The position numbers were made by a program, and so were the translations under genes. Below are positions 21,578 to 31,027 of a stretch of 64,000 bases of DNA, piece by piece (position 1 is the first letter of the stretch; each line of letters opens with the position of its first letter). The notes beneath the pieces are model-generated. The model saw only the letters and a program-made list of their open reading frames with translations. It did not search any database and had not been told where the DNA came from. This DNA comes from Gammaproteobacteria bacterium (lineage in GTDB: Bacteria > Pseudomonadota > Gammaproteobacteria > Pseudomonadales > Pseudohongiellaceae): assembly GCA_029245395.1 (NCBI GenBank), contig JAQWPL010000033.1, positions 1 through 64,000 of the forward strand. Direction: 5' to 3'.

Positions 21578-22421
21578 TGTTTGCTGCGGGGTAAGAACCC
21601 AGCACCCTGAATTCGAGGGCATGCCCGGTTAGGTCATTTAGCGCAGACTGAATATTGGCGTCATCGCAATGACCTTCAATGTCCACAAAGAAGGAATAGG
21701 ACCAGGCTTCTTTTCGAGACGGCCGGGATTCCAGTTTAATCAGGTTTACTAAATGGTTCTTGAAAGGCTCCAGGGCATTGAACAGAGCGCCAGGTTCATT
21801 GCGGGTAGATATTATTAGTGAGCTTTTGTTGCGTCCCTTACCTTTACTAGAGGGTTCCCCATCATCTTTGCAAATAATGGCAAATCGGGTCGTGTTGTCG
21901 TGCACATCTTCCAGATCTTCCTCCAATATAGACAGATCATATATTTCTGCAGCTGCTTTTCCTGCAATAGCTGCAGTGCCGGTTTCGACTGTCGCCATTC
22001 TGGCAGCCTCTGCATTACTTGCCACTGTCACTTTATCTATTGTCGGGAAATTAGCATCCAGCCAGTGCCGGCATTGACCGAGCGACTGCTGGTGGGAGAC
22101 GATGCGCTTAATATCCTGCATGCCTGTACCCGCACTCACTAAAAAGCAGTGTTGAATTCGCAGCATAACTTCGCCACAAATATTCAGCTCATAGGTACCG
22201 AAGCAGTCCAGGGTTTGAGGAATAGAGCCTTCAGAAGAATTTTCAACCGGGACAAGCCCATAACGGCATGCGCCATCCTGAACACTGTCAAAAACATGGG
22301 GAATTTCTTCAACAGGAATACATGCCTGGTCAGAGCCAAAAAATTTCAGCAGTGCAGCATGAGAATAGGTACCTTCCGGACCAAGATAGACTACAGGATC
22401 AGTAGTTGCGATTTCATTCAT
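21570..22421 (-). CDS. pheA: prephenate dehydratase, without chorismate mutase domain
   Basis: 283 residues from the ATG at 22421, which overlaps the gyrA stop. It converts prephenate to phenylpyruvate. The PDT domain begins at once ([19 protein letters not shown]) and contains [19 protein letters not shown] and the catalytic TRF motif in NTTRFAIIC. The C-terminal ACT domain carries [10 protein letters not shown] and the phenylalanine-sensing ESRP. The roughly 90-residue chorismate mutase domain fused in front of PDT in E. coli and Pseudomonas PheA is absent, and codons upstream of 22424 lie inside gyrA. Feedback inhibition by Phe is likely. Confidence 0.93.
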   Translation of the reverse strand: MNEIATTDPVVYLGPEGTYSHAALLKFFGSDQACIPVEEIPHVFDSVQDGACRYGLVPVENSSEGSIPQTLDCFGTYELNICGEVMLRIQHCFLVSAGTGMQDIKRIVSHQQSLGQCRHWLDANFPTIDKVTVASNAEAARMATVETGTAAIAGKAAAEIYDLSILEEDLEDVHDNTTRFAIICKDDGEPSSKGKGRNKSSLIISTRNEPGALFNALEPFKNHLVNLIKLESRPSRKEAWSYSFFVDIEGHCDDANIQSALNDLTGHALEFRVLGSYPAANND

Positions 22422-25086
22422 CATCAACCTGATCGTCAGGCTGACGATCTTCCCCGGCATTGTCTTGCGGGCCCGAATCTGCCGCGTCGCCTGTTTCACT
22501 TTGAGACGCTTCAGTAGTTGCTATGCCGTCTTCATCGTCTTCTGATTCCAGAATTACATCAGGCTCATCGACACATGCAAGCCCTACCAGTAATTCTCCT
22601 TCCTTAAGCTTGATCAAGCGTACACCCTGGGTTGCTCTGCCTTGCGAAGACACCTCCTCGGTGCGTGTGCGTACCAGTGTACCCTTGTCACTGATGAGCA
22701 TGATTTCGTCGCCTTCAAAAACCTGAACAGCACCGACAATCTGACCGTTCCGGGCACTGGCCTGTATACCAATAACACCTTTACCGCCACGTCCTTTGGT
22801 TGGGAATTCAGTGACTACGGTACGTTTACCATAACCGTTTTCACTGACAGCAAGTATCTGTCCATTTTCTTCCGGAATAATCATGTCTACCATACGATGC
22901 TCGCCATCAAGGCGAATACCCCGAACGCCTTTTGCAGTCCTTCCCATTGCCCTGACATTACTTTCATTGAAGCGAGTCACTTTTCCTGAACTGGAGTACA
23001 GCATGACATCCTTGGTGCCATCAGTTATGGCCGTTTTAATCAGAGTATCCCCTTCCTCAAGCTCAATAGCCTTTAAACCTACACTGCGCTGGCGCGAGAA
23101 ACTTACGAGTGGGGTTTTTTTCACGGTGCCGCTAGTGGTCGCCATAAAAATAAATTTGCCTTCCTCATATTCCCTGATTGGTAGCATGCTGGTAATTTGC
23201 TCACCCTCTTCCAATGGCAGGATATTGATTATTGGCTTGCCCCGCGAAGTGCGGCTCGCCAGGGGCATCTGGAATACTTTTAGCCAAAATACTTTGCCCG
23301 AACTGGTAAAGCACAACAAGGTGTCATGGGTACTGGCCACAAGCAGGTGCTCGACAAAATCTGCATCCTTGACCGATGCCGCCGCTTTGCCCATACCACC
23401 ACGGCGTTGTGCCTGGTAGTCAGTCAACGGCTGGCTTTTCGCGTAACCACCTCTTGAAATGGTGACCACACGGTCTTCTTCAGTAATCAGGTCTTCAACT
23501 GTTAGATCATGCGTGGAGCTGGTAATTTCTGTTTTTCGGTCATCACCGTATTCGTTGTTAATTTCTTCCAGTTCTCCACGGATAACCTGCATTAGCTTCT
23601 CAGTGCTACCGAGAATTTCAAGATACCCTGCAATCTGTTTGATCAGTTCCTGGTAATCATTGATAAGCTTTTCATGCTCCAGACCAGTAAGCCGGTGCAA
23701 GCGCAATTCGAGGATGGCCTGGGTCTGTTCCGGTGACAATCTGTATTCGCCATTATGCAAACCAAGCTCGGGGGCCAGGTCATCTGGTCGGCAGGCATCA
23801 GGCCCGGCTTCAGCCAGCATTTCTTCTACACTGGAAGACAGCCAGGTCTTCGCCAAAAGTTTTACCTTGGCTTCGGCAGAGCTTGGAGAGCTCTTGATAA
23901 GTTCGATCACTTCATCAATATTTGCCAGGGCAACGGCAAGACCTTCAAGGATATGTCCTTTTTCCCGCGCCTTTCTTAAAAGGAATTTAGTTCGACGGGT
24001 CACCACTTCACGGCGATGGCGGATAAAGGCTTGCAGCAACTCCTTCAGATTTAGCGTCTTTGGCTCACCATCCACGAGTGCGACGACATTGATGCCAAAG
24101 ACCATCTGCATGGAAGTTTGGGAGTAGAGGTTGTTTAGAACAACATCCGCCACTTCACCTTTGCGCAGTTCGATTACAATGCGCATGCCGTCTTTATCAG
24201 ATTCATCCCGCAGTTCAGAAATGCCTTCGAGTTTTTTCTCTTTGACCAACTCAGCAATACGCTCGATTAATTTTGCCTTGTTAAGCTGGTAAGGGATTTC
24301 CGTGACGATAATGCTTTGCCTGCTCCCCTTTTCATTGTCCTCAATAACAGCCCTGGAGCGCATATAAATTTTCCCACGCCCGGTTCTGTATGCCTGAATA
24401 ATGCCCGCCCTGCCGTTGATGATGGCAGCCGTTGGAAAATCCGGGCCATGAATATGCTCCATCAATGCATCTATTGTTATGTCACCATCATCCATTAAAG
24501 CCATACAGCCATTAATGACTTCGCGCAGGTTATGCGGAGGGATATTGGTGGCCATTCCTACAGCAATACCTGAGGAGCCGTTGACCAGGAGATTCGGTAT
24601 GCGTGTTGGCAGAACGTCAGGGATCAGTTCAGTGCCATCATAGTTTTCGGAAAAATCTACAGTTTCCTTTTCAAGGTCTGCCAACAGTTCATGGGCAATT
24701 TTGTCCATGCGAATTTCTGTGTAGCGCATGGCGGCCGCAGAATCGCCATCTACTGAACCAAAATTACCTTGCCCATCAACCAGGGTATAGCGCAAGGAAA
24801 AGTCTTGAGCCATCCTGACAATGGTTTCATACACCGCTGAATCACCATGGGGATGGTATTTACCAATGACGTCACCAACGACACGGGCTGACTTTTTGTA
24901 AGGTTTGTTCCAGTCGTTGGAAAGCACGCTCATGGCAAAGAGCACACGCCTGTGGACGGGCTTCAGGCCATCACGTACATCAGGCAGCGCCCGGCCGACA
25001 ATGACACTCATGGCATAATCCAGGTAAGACTGCTTCATCTCGCTTTCTATGGCGACTAACTGGATTGGATCTTCTTGATCTGTCAT
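22414..25086 (-). CDS. gyrA: DNA gyrase subunit A
   Basis: 890 residues (E. coli 875). With GyrB it introduces negative supercoils. The N-terminal breakage-reunion domain shows the quinolone region [19 protein letters not shown], with Ser at the usual resistance position (wild-type-like) and Glu where E. coli has Asp87. The active-site Tyr is in [10 protein letters not shown]. The C-terminal pinwheel has a GyrA box QRRGGMG, with Met in place of the usual basic residue. An acidic tail of about 50 residues follows. It is monocistronic-like at its 5' end with a candidate promoter at 25179-25207, and its stop overlaps pheA. Confidence 0.98.
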   Translation of the reverse strand: MTDQEDPIQLVAIESEMKQSYLDYAMSVIVGRALPDVRDGLKPVHRRVLFAMSVLSNDWNKPYKKSARVVGDVIGKYHPHGDSAVYETIVRMAQDFSLRYTLVDGQGNFGSVDGDSAAAMRYTEIRMDKIAHELLADLEKETVDFSENYDGTELIPDVLPTRIPNLLVNGSSGIAVGMATNIPPHNLREVINGCMALMDDGDITIDALMEHIHGPDFPTAAIINGRAGIIQAYRTGRGKIYMRSRAVIEDNEKGSRQSIIVTEIPYQLNKAKLIERIAELVKEKKLEGISELRDESDKDGMRIVIELRKGEVADVVLNNLYSQTSMQMVFGINVVALVDGEPKTLNLKELLQAFIRHRREVVTRRTKFLLRKAREKGHILEGLAVALANIDEVIELIKSSPSSAEAKVKLLAKTWLSSSVEEMLAEAGPDACRPDDLAPELGLHNGEYRLSPEQTQAILELRLHRLTGLEHEKLINDYQELIKQIAGYLEILGSTEKLMQVIRGELEEINNEYGDDRKTEITSSTHDLTVEDLITEEDRVVTISRGGYAKSQPLTDYQAQRRGGMGKAAASVKDADFVEHLLVASTHDTLLCFTSSGKVFWLKVFQMPLASRTSRGKPIINILPLEEGEQITSMLPIREYEEGKFIFMATTSGTVKKTPLVSFSRQRSVGLKAIELEEGDTLIKTAITDGTKDVMLYSSSGKVTRFNESNVRAMGRTAKGVRGIRLDGEHRMVDMIIPEENGQILAVSENGYGKRTVVTEFPTKGRGGKGVIGIQASARNGQIVGAVQVFEGDEIMLISDKGTLVRTRTEEVSSQGRATQGVRLIKLKEGELLVGLACVDEPDVILESEDDEDGIATTEASQSETGDAADSGPQDNAGEDRQPDDQVDDE

Positions 25087-25178
25087 AAAACTTCTGTCCT
25101 GGTATGAACTACTGCATTTTTAATTCTGTTTACTATTCTGTTTACTAACTTTGGCTGCACGCTTTTTTATTCTTTCTT

Positions 25179-25207
25179 CTATTATTTATGTAACCAGCGC
25201 ATTTCAA
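25179..25207 (-). promoter_or_regulatory. candidate gyrA promoter
   Basis: On the minus strand TTGAAA (25207-25202) is followed by 17 bases and TAATAG (25184-25179), giving a leader of about 85 bases before gyrA. The -35 matches the consensus at five of six bases; the -10 is only fair. Confidence 0.45.
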
Positions 25208-25217
25208 GCATAGTTTT

Positions 25218-25423
25218 AGTCAGCCGATCCAGACCGACACTTACTGGACTAATTAAACTGGCTGATTACTACCGAAATTCTGTTGAGATGAAAACCGGCT
25301 GGACGAAGGGTAATCTGCCGGGTTAAGGACGGCTGGTTTCATAAAATTACAGGGTGGAAATAACCTCTCCCGGCAGTAGCCGAAAGACCCGGAAATGACT
25401 CTGTAAATCCACCTGAATTTCCG
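25218..25423. other. hairpin-rich intergenic segment between gyrA and mtaD promoters
   Basis: This is a gene-free stretch of about 200 bases with many complementary blocks: AGTCAGCC (25218) with GGCTGATT (25260), enclosing TCCAG/CTGGA; ATGAAAACC (25288) with GGTTTCAT (25335); CTGCCGGG (25315) with CCCGGCAG (25369); CGGC-AGTA-GCCG (25371-25382); and CGGAAAT (25390) with ATTTCCG (25417). It matches no riboswitch I know. It lies between the two outward promoters, so it may be an independent small RNA or a repeated palindromic element. Confidence 0.45.
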
Positions 25424-25470
25424 CAAAATTTTAATACTTTTTACCTGACTTTTCGGACTGCTTTACAGGG

Positions 25471-25476
25471 TATAAT
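25471..25476 (+). promoter_or_regulatory. -10 element upstream of mtaD
   Basis: A perfect TATAAT lies 102 bases before the chosen mtaD start. The -35 is weak (TGACTT at 25446-25451 with a 19-base spacer, or TTTTCG with 15), so the call rests mainly on the -10. Confidence 0.4.
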
Positions 25477-25577
25477 TCTATCAAAAAACAGGCCTCAAGA
25501 ACAACAAAACTACCTGTTTCAGGGAATAATATGTATACTGCTTTTTTTCTGAATAATTCATGAAAAATCAGGTAATT

Positions 25578-26915
25578 ATGTCATCCTCTGAAAGCCCTGA
25601 TACAAGTTTTGAAGCCGACTTTCTCATCCATCCGGAATGGCTAATTCCAATGACCGAAAAAGGTCTTATTTTACGTGGTCAAAGCCTTGCCATATCCAAC
25701 AATAAAATCATCGCGATTGACGCCACTGACCACTTGAAAAAATCCTGTACTGCGCAGCAGGAAATCACTCTTGATAATCACGCCCTACTACCTGGTCTGA
25801 TCAATGCCCACGGTCATTCCCCTATGGCCCTTTTTAGAGGTTTTGCAGACGACATGGCACTACAACCCTGGCTTGAAGAAAAAATCTGGCCAGCTGAGAG
25901 TCAATGGGTCAGTGAGGAATTTGTTCGCGATGGCGCCGCTCTGGCAATAGCAGAAATGTTGAGAGGCGGTACAACAGCATTTACAGACATGTATTTTTTT
26001 CCTGAAGAAATCGCAAAAGTCACACTAGCCGCTAATATCCGTACTATCCAGGCAGCACCAGTACTCGACTTTCCTACTGTCTATGCTCAGGATGCCGACG
26101 AATATATACGCAAAGCCACAGAGCTCAACGACAGATACAAAAATAACAACATGGTGCTTGTAGCGTTCGGTCCCCATGCACCCTATACCGTGTCAGACAG
26201 TCCGCTTAAACATATATCTACTCTTGCCAATGAGCTGGAAATTCCTATACATATGCATGTCCATGAGAATGTTCATGAAGTGGCAGATGCAATAACTCAA
26301 CATGGTAATCGACCACTGGAACGACTGAACGAGCTGGGGTTGCTATCCCATCTGTTGCAATGCGTGCATGCCACACAACTGGAAGATGTTGAAATTGAGA
26401 TAATGGCAAATGCCGGCGTAACAGTCGTGCATTGCCCAGCCAGCAATGCTGGCCTGGCCAGTGGTATGTGCAGGACACAGGATATTCTGGATGCAGGTAT
26501 CAACCTGTGCCTGGGGACTGATAGTGCGGCCTCCAACAATGAACTGAATATGTTCAATGAAATGCGCCAGGCCGCCCTCTTCGGTAAAACCAGTGCTAAC
26601 AACGCGTCGGCTACTACAGCATGGGATGTCCTCACCATGGCCACAGTTAATGGCGCTCGGGCTATGGGTATGGAAGACGCCTTAGGCACACTGGAAACTG
26701 GCAAGCTTGCTGATTGCGTTGCTGTAGATCTGGATCACGTGAATTCCCAGCCTGTCTATGACCCGGTTTCCACACTGGTGTACAGTGTCCAGTCGTCACA
26801 GGTCAATTATGTCTGGGTGGATGGCAAACTTTGTGTAGCCCATGGTGATGTCCTTACAATGGACACTGAGGCAATTAAACACAGAGCTGCCGAATGGGCA
26901 GAAAAAATACACTGA
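25578..26915 (+). CDS. mtaD: 5-methylthioadenosine/S-adenosylhomocysteine deaminase family amidohydrolase
   Basis: 445 residues from ATG 25578, preceded by AGG at five bases; an ATG at 25560 has no ribosome binding site. It is a zinc amidohydrolase of the TRZ/ATZ family, expected to deaminate methylthioadenosine or S-adenosylhomocysteine to the inosine forms. Metal ligands are in NAHGHSPMALFRG, the HMHVHENVHE block, a His in VVHCPASNAGLASG, and Asp in LGTDSAASNN. Pseudomonas uses this route (PA3170) because it lacks an MTA nucleosidase. It is the first gene of mtaD-ubiG-mupP-yciK, the same order as in Pseudomonas. Confidence 0.9.
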   Translation: MSSSESPDTSFEADFLIHPEWLIPMTEKGLILRGQSLAISNNKIIAIDATDHLKKSCTAQQEITLDNHALLPGLINAHGHSPMALFRGFADDMALQPWLEEKIWPAESQWVSEEFVRDGAALAIAEMLRGGTTAFTDMYFFPEEIAKVTLAANIRTIQAAPVLDFPTVYAQDADEYIRKATELNDRYKNNNMVLVAFGPHAPYTVSDSPLKHISTLANELEIPIHMHVHENVHEVADAITQHGNRPLERLNELGLLSHLLQCVHATQLEDVEIEIMANAGVTVVHCPASNAGLASGMCRTQDILDAGINLCLGTDSAASNNELNMFNEMRQAALFGKTSANNASATTAWDVLTMATVNGARAMGMEDALGTLETGKLADCVAVDLDHVNSQPVYDPVSTLVYSVQSSQVNYVWVDGKLCVAHGDVLTMDTEAIKHRAAEWAEKIH

Positions 26916-26980
26916 CTGTGATGTGCCATCACATAACAACTGAACAACAGAACAACTACTAAAAGTTAATTAATGCATCC

Positions 26981-27727
26981 ATGACTTCTGAAACCATTTC
27001 ACATTCAGACAATGTCGCCGACAATGTCGGCCACAATTACGACAGGGCCGAGATTGCCAAATTTGAAGCGCTTGCCAGTCGTTGGTGGGATCGCAATAGT
27101 GAATTCAAACCCTTGCATGACATTAACCCTTTACGCATGGGGTTTATCGACGAGCAGGTCAACTTAGCTGAAAAAACAGTTCTGGATCTAGGGTGTGGTG
27201 GCGGCATACTTTCCGAAGCCATGGCCCACCGTGGCGCCAGCGTTACCGGAATCGATCTCGGTGAAGCCCCTCTCGCCGTGGCAAGACTGCATCTGCTTGA
27301 AAGCGGCCTGGAAATTAATTATCAACAAGTCAGTGCAGAAGAACATGCCCTGAAACATCAGCAGACGTATAGTGTTATCACCTGTCTGGAAATGCTGGAA
27401 CATGTCCCTGATCCGGCATCAGTACTTCAAGCCTGTTATGACATGTTGGAGCCTGGCGGACATCTATTTTTGTCCACCATTAACAGGAATCCGAAGTCCT
27501 ACCTGTTTGCTGTTATCGGTGCAGAATACATTCTACGTCTCCTGCCCAGGGGTACCCATGACTATCGAAAATTCATCAAACCCTCAGAGCTTACTGCTAT
27601 GGCCAGAGACGTAGGGTTTGATCTGCGGAAGCTGGCCGGCATGACTTATAATCCTGTCACCAGAAAATACAAACTGGGCAATGACGTCGACGTCAATTAC
27701 CTCTTGTATTTGACCAAGCCAGAGTAG
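26981..27727 (+). CDS. ubiG: ubiquinone biosynthesis O-methyltransferase
   Basis: 248 residues (E. coli 240). It is an SAM-dependent methyltransferase carrying out both O-methylations of ubiquinone synthesis at the inner membrane. The SAM loop [19 protein letters not shown] is near residues 67-85, with [13 protein letters not shown] as the acidic post-motif. The family start [25 protein letters not shown] and the later [22 protein letters not shown] are typical of UbiG. It lies 65 bases after mtaD. Confidence 0.96.
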   Translation: MTSETISHSDNVADNVGHNYDRAEIAKFEALASRWWDRNSEFKPLHDINPLRMGFIDEQVNLAEKTVLDLGCGGGILSEAMAHRGASVTGIDLGEAPLAVARLHLLESGLEINYQQVSAEEHALKHQQTYSVITCLEMLEHVPDPASVLQACYDMLEPGGHLFLSTINRNPKSYLFAVIGAEYILRLLPRGTHDYRKFIKPSELTAMARDVGFDLRKLAGMTYNPVTRKYKLGNDVDVNYLLYLTKPE

Positions 27728-27781
27728 TCCTAGTTATATAAATAGTTATAAAAATAGATTGAAAAAAGGTTTGAAATAATT

Positions 27782-28435
27782 TTGAACAAAACCGTATTGT
27801 TTGACCTCGACGGCACGTTGCTGGACACCGAAAGGGACTTTACCCAAATTCTCAACAATCAGCTAACCAGTGCGGGTCTTCCTCCTCAAAGTCCTCAGCA
27901 GGTTCGCAATAATGTGAGTAGTGGTGCCCGCGCTCTGATTATGCTCGGCTTCGGTATAGAAGAAGATCATCCACAATTTCCGGAATACCTGGATGAGCTA
28001 CTTGAGCGCTACCTGATCCGCATACCCCAGACAGAAAGTGTGTTGTTTCCTGGAATAGCCAATTTGCTAGGTGCATTGAACAAGGATGCTAGCCCCTGGG
28101 GCATCGTTACTAATAAGCCCAGCCGTTTCACCCTGCCTCTGGTAAAAAAATTCCCCGAACTGCAGAACAGTGGGGTAGTCATCTGCGCAGACCAGTTGAA
28201 TAACAGCAAGCCTGATCCAGAAGGGATATTGCTTGCCTGTGAAAAAATGCAGTGCGAGCCGTCGCAAGCTCTCTATGTAGGTGACCATCCCAAGGACATC
28301 CAGGCTGCCAGTGCAGCCGGTGCAATGAGTATTGGCGTCCGCTGGGGTTATATTCCGGTAGACCAGCCCATAGAGACCTGGAATGCCGATCTTATTATCA
28401 ATCATCCTGATGACATTCTTGATCATCTCAACTAA
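27782..28435 (+). CDS. mupP: HAD phosphatase, MupP-type
   Basis: 217 residues from a TTG start; no ATG or GTG fits, since a TAG closes the frame upstream. HAD motif I is FDLDGTLLDTE at residues 7-17, motif II is in VTNKPSRFT, and motifs III/IV are in SKPDPEG and YVGDHPKDIQAASAAG. In Pseudomonas the gene in this position is MupP, which dephosphorylates MurNAc-6-phosphate in peptidoglycan recycling; the phosphoglycolate phosphatase family is close and cannot be excluded. It is between ubiG and yciK. Confidence 0.82.
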   Translation: MNKTVLFDLDGTLLDTERDFTQILNNQLTSAGLPPQSPQQVRNNVSSGARALIMLGFGIEEDHPQFPEYLDELLERYLIRIPQTESVLFPGIANLLGALNKDASPWGIVTNKPSRFTLPLVKKFPELQNSGVVICADQLNNSKPDPEGILLACEKMQCEPSQALYVGDHPKDIQAASAAGAMSIGVRWGYIPVDQPIETWNADLIINHPDDILDHLN

Positions 28436-28467
28436 TCATCGATTCCACGTAGGGAGACATCTCAATC

Positions 28468-29211
28468 GTGTTTGAATACGAGGCACCTGCCGATCTGTTG
28501 AAGGACCGGATCATTCTGATCACCGGTGCCGGTTCTGGCATTGGACGGGCGACAGCGCTTGCCTATGCACAGTCCGGAGCCACCGTCATCTTACTGGGCA
28601 GAGAGGTAAAAAAGCTGGAAGCTGTCTATGACGAAATTGAATCGGCCGGGTATCCTGAACCTGCCATCACACCTGTAGACCTGGAGTCAGCGGGTGAACC
28701 CCAGTACCAGGAACTGGTTAACGGGATAAACAATGAATTTGGCAGGCTCGATGGCCTGCTCAACAACGCAGGCTATATGGGCCCGCTCATGCCATACCAG
28801 ACCATTACCCTGGATCAATGGCAGAAAATTTTGCAGACTAATCTATCTGCCAGTTTTGCCCTGTCAAAATTCTGTTTCCCCTTGTTGCAAGCGGCAGAGA
28901 ATGCTTCAGTGATTTTCAGCACGTCTACAGCAGGGAGAAAGGCCTTCGCTTATTCATCTGCCTATACGGTGGCAAAACATGGTGTAGAGGCCCTGGTACA
29001 GGTTCTGTTCCTGGAACTGGAAAACACGTCCAACATCAGAGTGAATTCTGTAAATCCCGGACCTTGCGCTACTGCCCTGAGACGAGCGGCCTATCCTGCA
29101 GAAGACCCTGCCACCCTGCCCCAGCCGGAACAACTCGTGCCCGTCTACCTGTACCTTATGGGTGATGACAGCCTGAAAGAAAATGGTAAGCAATTTTCGG
29201 CACAAGAATAG
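28468..29211 (+). CDS. yciK: SDR-family oxidoreductase, YciK-like
   Basis: 247 residues from a GTG start. It is a classical short-chain dehydrogenase: cofactor loop TGAGSGIGRATALAYAQSG near residues 20-38, NNAGYMG, an SFALSK region, and the catalytic Ser-Tyr-Lys set in STSTAGRKAFAYSSAYTVAKHG. The C-terminus VNPGPCATALRRAAYP and YLYLMGDDS matches the YciK group, whose substrate is unknown. It is the last gene of the mtaD-ubiG-mupP operon, convergent with rluB. Confidence 0.85.
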   Translation: MFEYEAPADLLKDRIILITGAGSGIGRATALAYAQSGATVILLGREVKKLEAVYDEIESAGYPEPAITPVDLESAGEPQYQELVNGINNEFGRLDGLLNNAGYMGPLMPYQTITLDQWQKILQTNLSASFALSKFCFPLLQAAENASVIFSTSTAGRKAFAYSSAYTVAKHGVEALVQVLFLELENTSNIRVNSVNPGPCATALRRAAYPAEDPATLPQPEQLVPVYLYLMGDDSLKENGKQFSAQE

Positions 29212-29256
29212 TCCCGAGCATTATTGTGGCTTGTGACTTGCGGCTTTTGTGAAAAG

Positions 29257-30042
29257 TTATCTGCGTTGTTTGGTTCTTCTGGGAATCTGTTTTTTGGCAG
29301 GACGATGTTTTAATCCAGCCAATTGATACAGATCCCTTGTTTCCTTCACTCCCAATTCACAGTAGCGTCCAGATGTTATCTGGCTGGGAATAAACACGTT
29401 GGCAAAGCGGACCCGTTTGAGCCTGCTAACTTTTACTCCCTGGGATTCCCATAAGCGCCGTACTTCACGGTTACGTCCTTCAAGGATTACTACGTGATAC
29501 CAGTGATTTGCACCTTCCCCGGCGAAATACTGGATATCGGAAAAACGGGCCATACCATCTTCAAGCATGACTCCATCATGCATGGTCTTCACCATTTGCG
29601 AAGTTACACCGCCAAGCACTCTGACAGCATATTCCCGTTCTATTTCCGCTGAAGGGTGCATTAGACGGTTTGCCAGTTCACCATCAGTAGTGAACAACAA
29701 TAATCCACTGGTGTTCATATCCAGCCTGCCTACTGAAACCCAACGTGCATGCTTAACGTCTGGAAGATTATCAAAAACTGTTTTACGTCCTTCCTGGTCT
29801 TTGCGACTGCAGACTTCACCAATTGGTTTGTTGTAAAGCAGTACGCGCTGGGGAATTTCAACAGCACTTTGAGCTGCCAGCTTTTTCCCATCAACGACAA
29901 TTTTGTCTTCAGGGCCTGTCCTGTCACCCAGTGTTGCAACTTTACCATTGACGAGGATACGACCGGCACTGATCCACTTTTCCATTTCACGACGAGAACC
30001 AAATCCAGCTCTGGCTAACACTTTTTGAATTTTTTCATCCAC
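29257..30042 (-). CDS. rluB: 23S rRNA pseudouridine synthase RluB
   Basis: 261 residues. It isomerises U2605 of 23S rRNA in E. coli. An N-terminal S4 RNA-binding domain (KIQKVLARAGFGSRREMEKW) is followed by the synthase core with catalytic Asp in VGRLDMNTSGLLLFTTDG, and then ILEGRNREVRRLWESQGVKV. The end is a basic tail (HRPAKKQIPRRTKQRR). It is downstream of scpB with a 37-base gap, as in many gammaproteobacteria. Confidence 0.92.
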   Translation of the reverse strand: MDEKIQKVLARAGFGSRREMEKWISAGRILVNGKVATLGDRTGPEDKIVVDGKKLAAQSAVEIPQRVLLYNKPIGEVCSRKDQEGRKTVFDNLPDVKHARWVSVGRLDMNTSGLLLFTTDGELANRLMHPSAEIEREYAVRVLGGVTSQMVKTMHDGVMLEDGMARFSDIQYFAGEGANHWYHVVILEGRNREVRRLWESQGVKVSRLKRVRFANVFIPSQITSGRYCELGVKETRDLYQLAGLKHRPAKKQIPRRTKQRR

Positions 30043-30079
30043 GGTAATTTCTCACGAAATGTTAATGGGAAAGGAATAA

Positions 30080-31027
30080 TTACCCAGGGGGACGTTCTTC
30101 CCCGTCTGTCTCATCCTGGTCTATCTCATCTTGTTCATGCTGCTCGCTGGACTCTTCACTTCCTTGATTTTTTTCCAGCTCAATTTCCTGCTCAATTTCC
30201 TGCTCATTTTCCTGCTCATTTTCCTGCTGGATGGATGCTTCCGAGCTCGTCGAAAATTCACTATCGCTATCCTCATCATCCCAATCTTCTTCCAGCTCTT
30301 CAGGCTCTTCTTCTATCCCAAGAATTTCTTCAATGGGTCGGGTGCCAATGGCTGCTGCAAGCTCCTCTTCCTCATCCATCACATCAAAATCATCTTCTTG
30401 ATCTTCGGCTGAAGGAAAATCAAGTACACGGCTTTCCAGTGCCACTTCTTCAAGCGACAATTCGGGGGCGAGATCTTCCATATCCCTGATATCAGATAAT
30501 GGCGGTAATTCATCAAGACTTTTGAGATTGAAATAATCCAGAAATTGTTTTGTCGTGGCATACATTGCCGGCCTTCCCGGCACATCTCGATGACCCACGA
30601 TTCTCACCCACTCCCTTTCCAATAAAGTACGGATAATATTAGTGCTTACAGCGACTCCTCGGATTTTTTCAATTTCCCCACGAGTCACTGGTTGTCGGTA
30701 GGCAATAATGGAAATGGTTTCCAGAAGCGCCCTTGAATAGCGCTGTGGTTTTTCATCCCATAATTTTCCAACCCATTCACTGTACTGTTGTTTGACCTGA
30801 AAACGGTAACCGGAACCGACCTTCTTCAGTTCAAAACCCCGGGCTTCGCAATCAGACTCAATTTCCTTAAGCGCCGCTTTTAGCTGATCAGGCTCTGGTC
30901 TTTCTTTGTCAGTAAAAACCTCGGCAATTTTATTCATGGGCAAAGGTTTTCCTGCTGCCATCAACAGGCCTTCAATGATTTGTTTGGTTTCCATGATTGA
31001 CTCCGCTTTCTGGGTATCTTCGCTCAT
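30080..31027 (-). CDS. scpB: segregation and condensation protein B
   Basis: 315 residues, longer than the usual ~200. It is a winged-helix subunit of the SMC-ScpAB condensin complex. The core covers about residues 12-180, with IIEGLLMAAGKPLPMNKIAEVF, ALLETISIIAYRQPVTRGEIE and VSTNIIRTLLEREWVRIVGH. The remaining ~120 residues form an acidic, low-complexity tail partly encoded by four 12-base repeats (30179-30226). The start overlaps the scpA stop by four bases. The tail is probably disordered and its role is unknown. Confidence 0.94.
   Translation of the reverse strand: MSEDTQKAESIMETKQIIEGLLMAAGKPLPMNKIAEVFTDKERPEPDQLKAALKEIESDCEARGFELKKVGSGYRFQVKQQYSEWVGKLWDEKPQRYSRALLETISIIAYRQPVTRGEIEKIRGVAVSTNIIRTLLEREWVRIVGHRDVPGRPAMYATTKQFLDYFNLKSLDELPPLSDIRDMEDLAPELSLEEVALESRVLDFPSAEDQEDDFDVMDEEEELAAAIGTRPIEEILGIEEEPEELEEDWDDEDSDSEFSTSSEASIQQENEQENEQEIEQEIELEKNQGSEESSEQHEQDEIDQDETDGEERPPG
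30179..30226 (-). repeat. four 12-bp tandem repeats inside scpB
   Basis: On the minus strand the unit CAGGAAAATGAG occurs twice, followed by two copies of CAGGAAATTGAG, encoding QENE-QENE-QEIE-QEIE in the acidic ScpB tail. The unit length is a multiple of three, so gain or loss would keep the frame. Confidence 0.9.

Noticed and set aside
25340-25430. glycine- or cobalamin-riboswitch-like letters
   Set aside because: Short stretches such as GCCGAAAG recall riboswitch cores, but the conserved long motifs and pairing order are missing.
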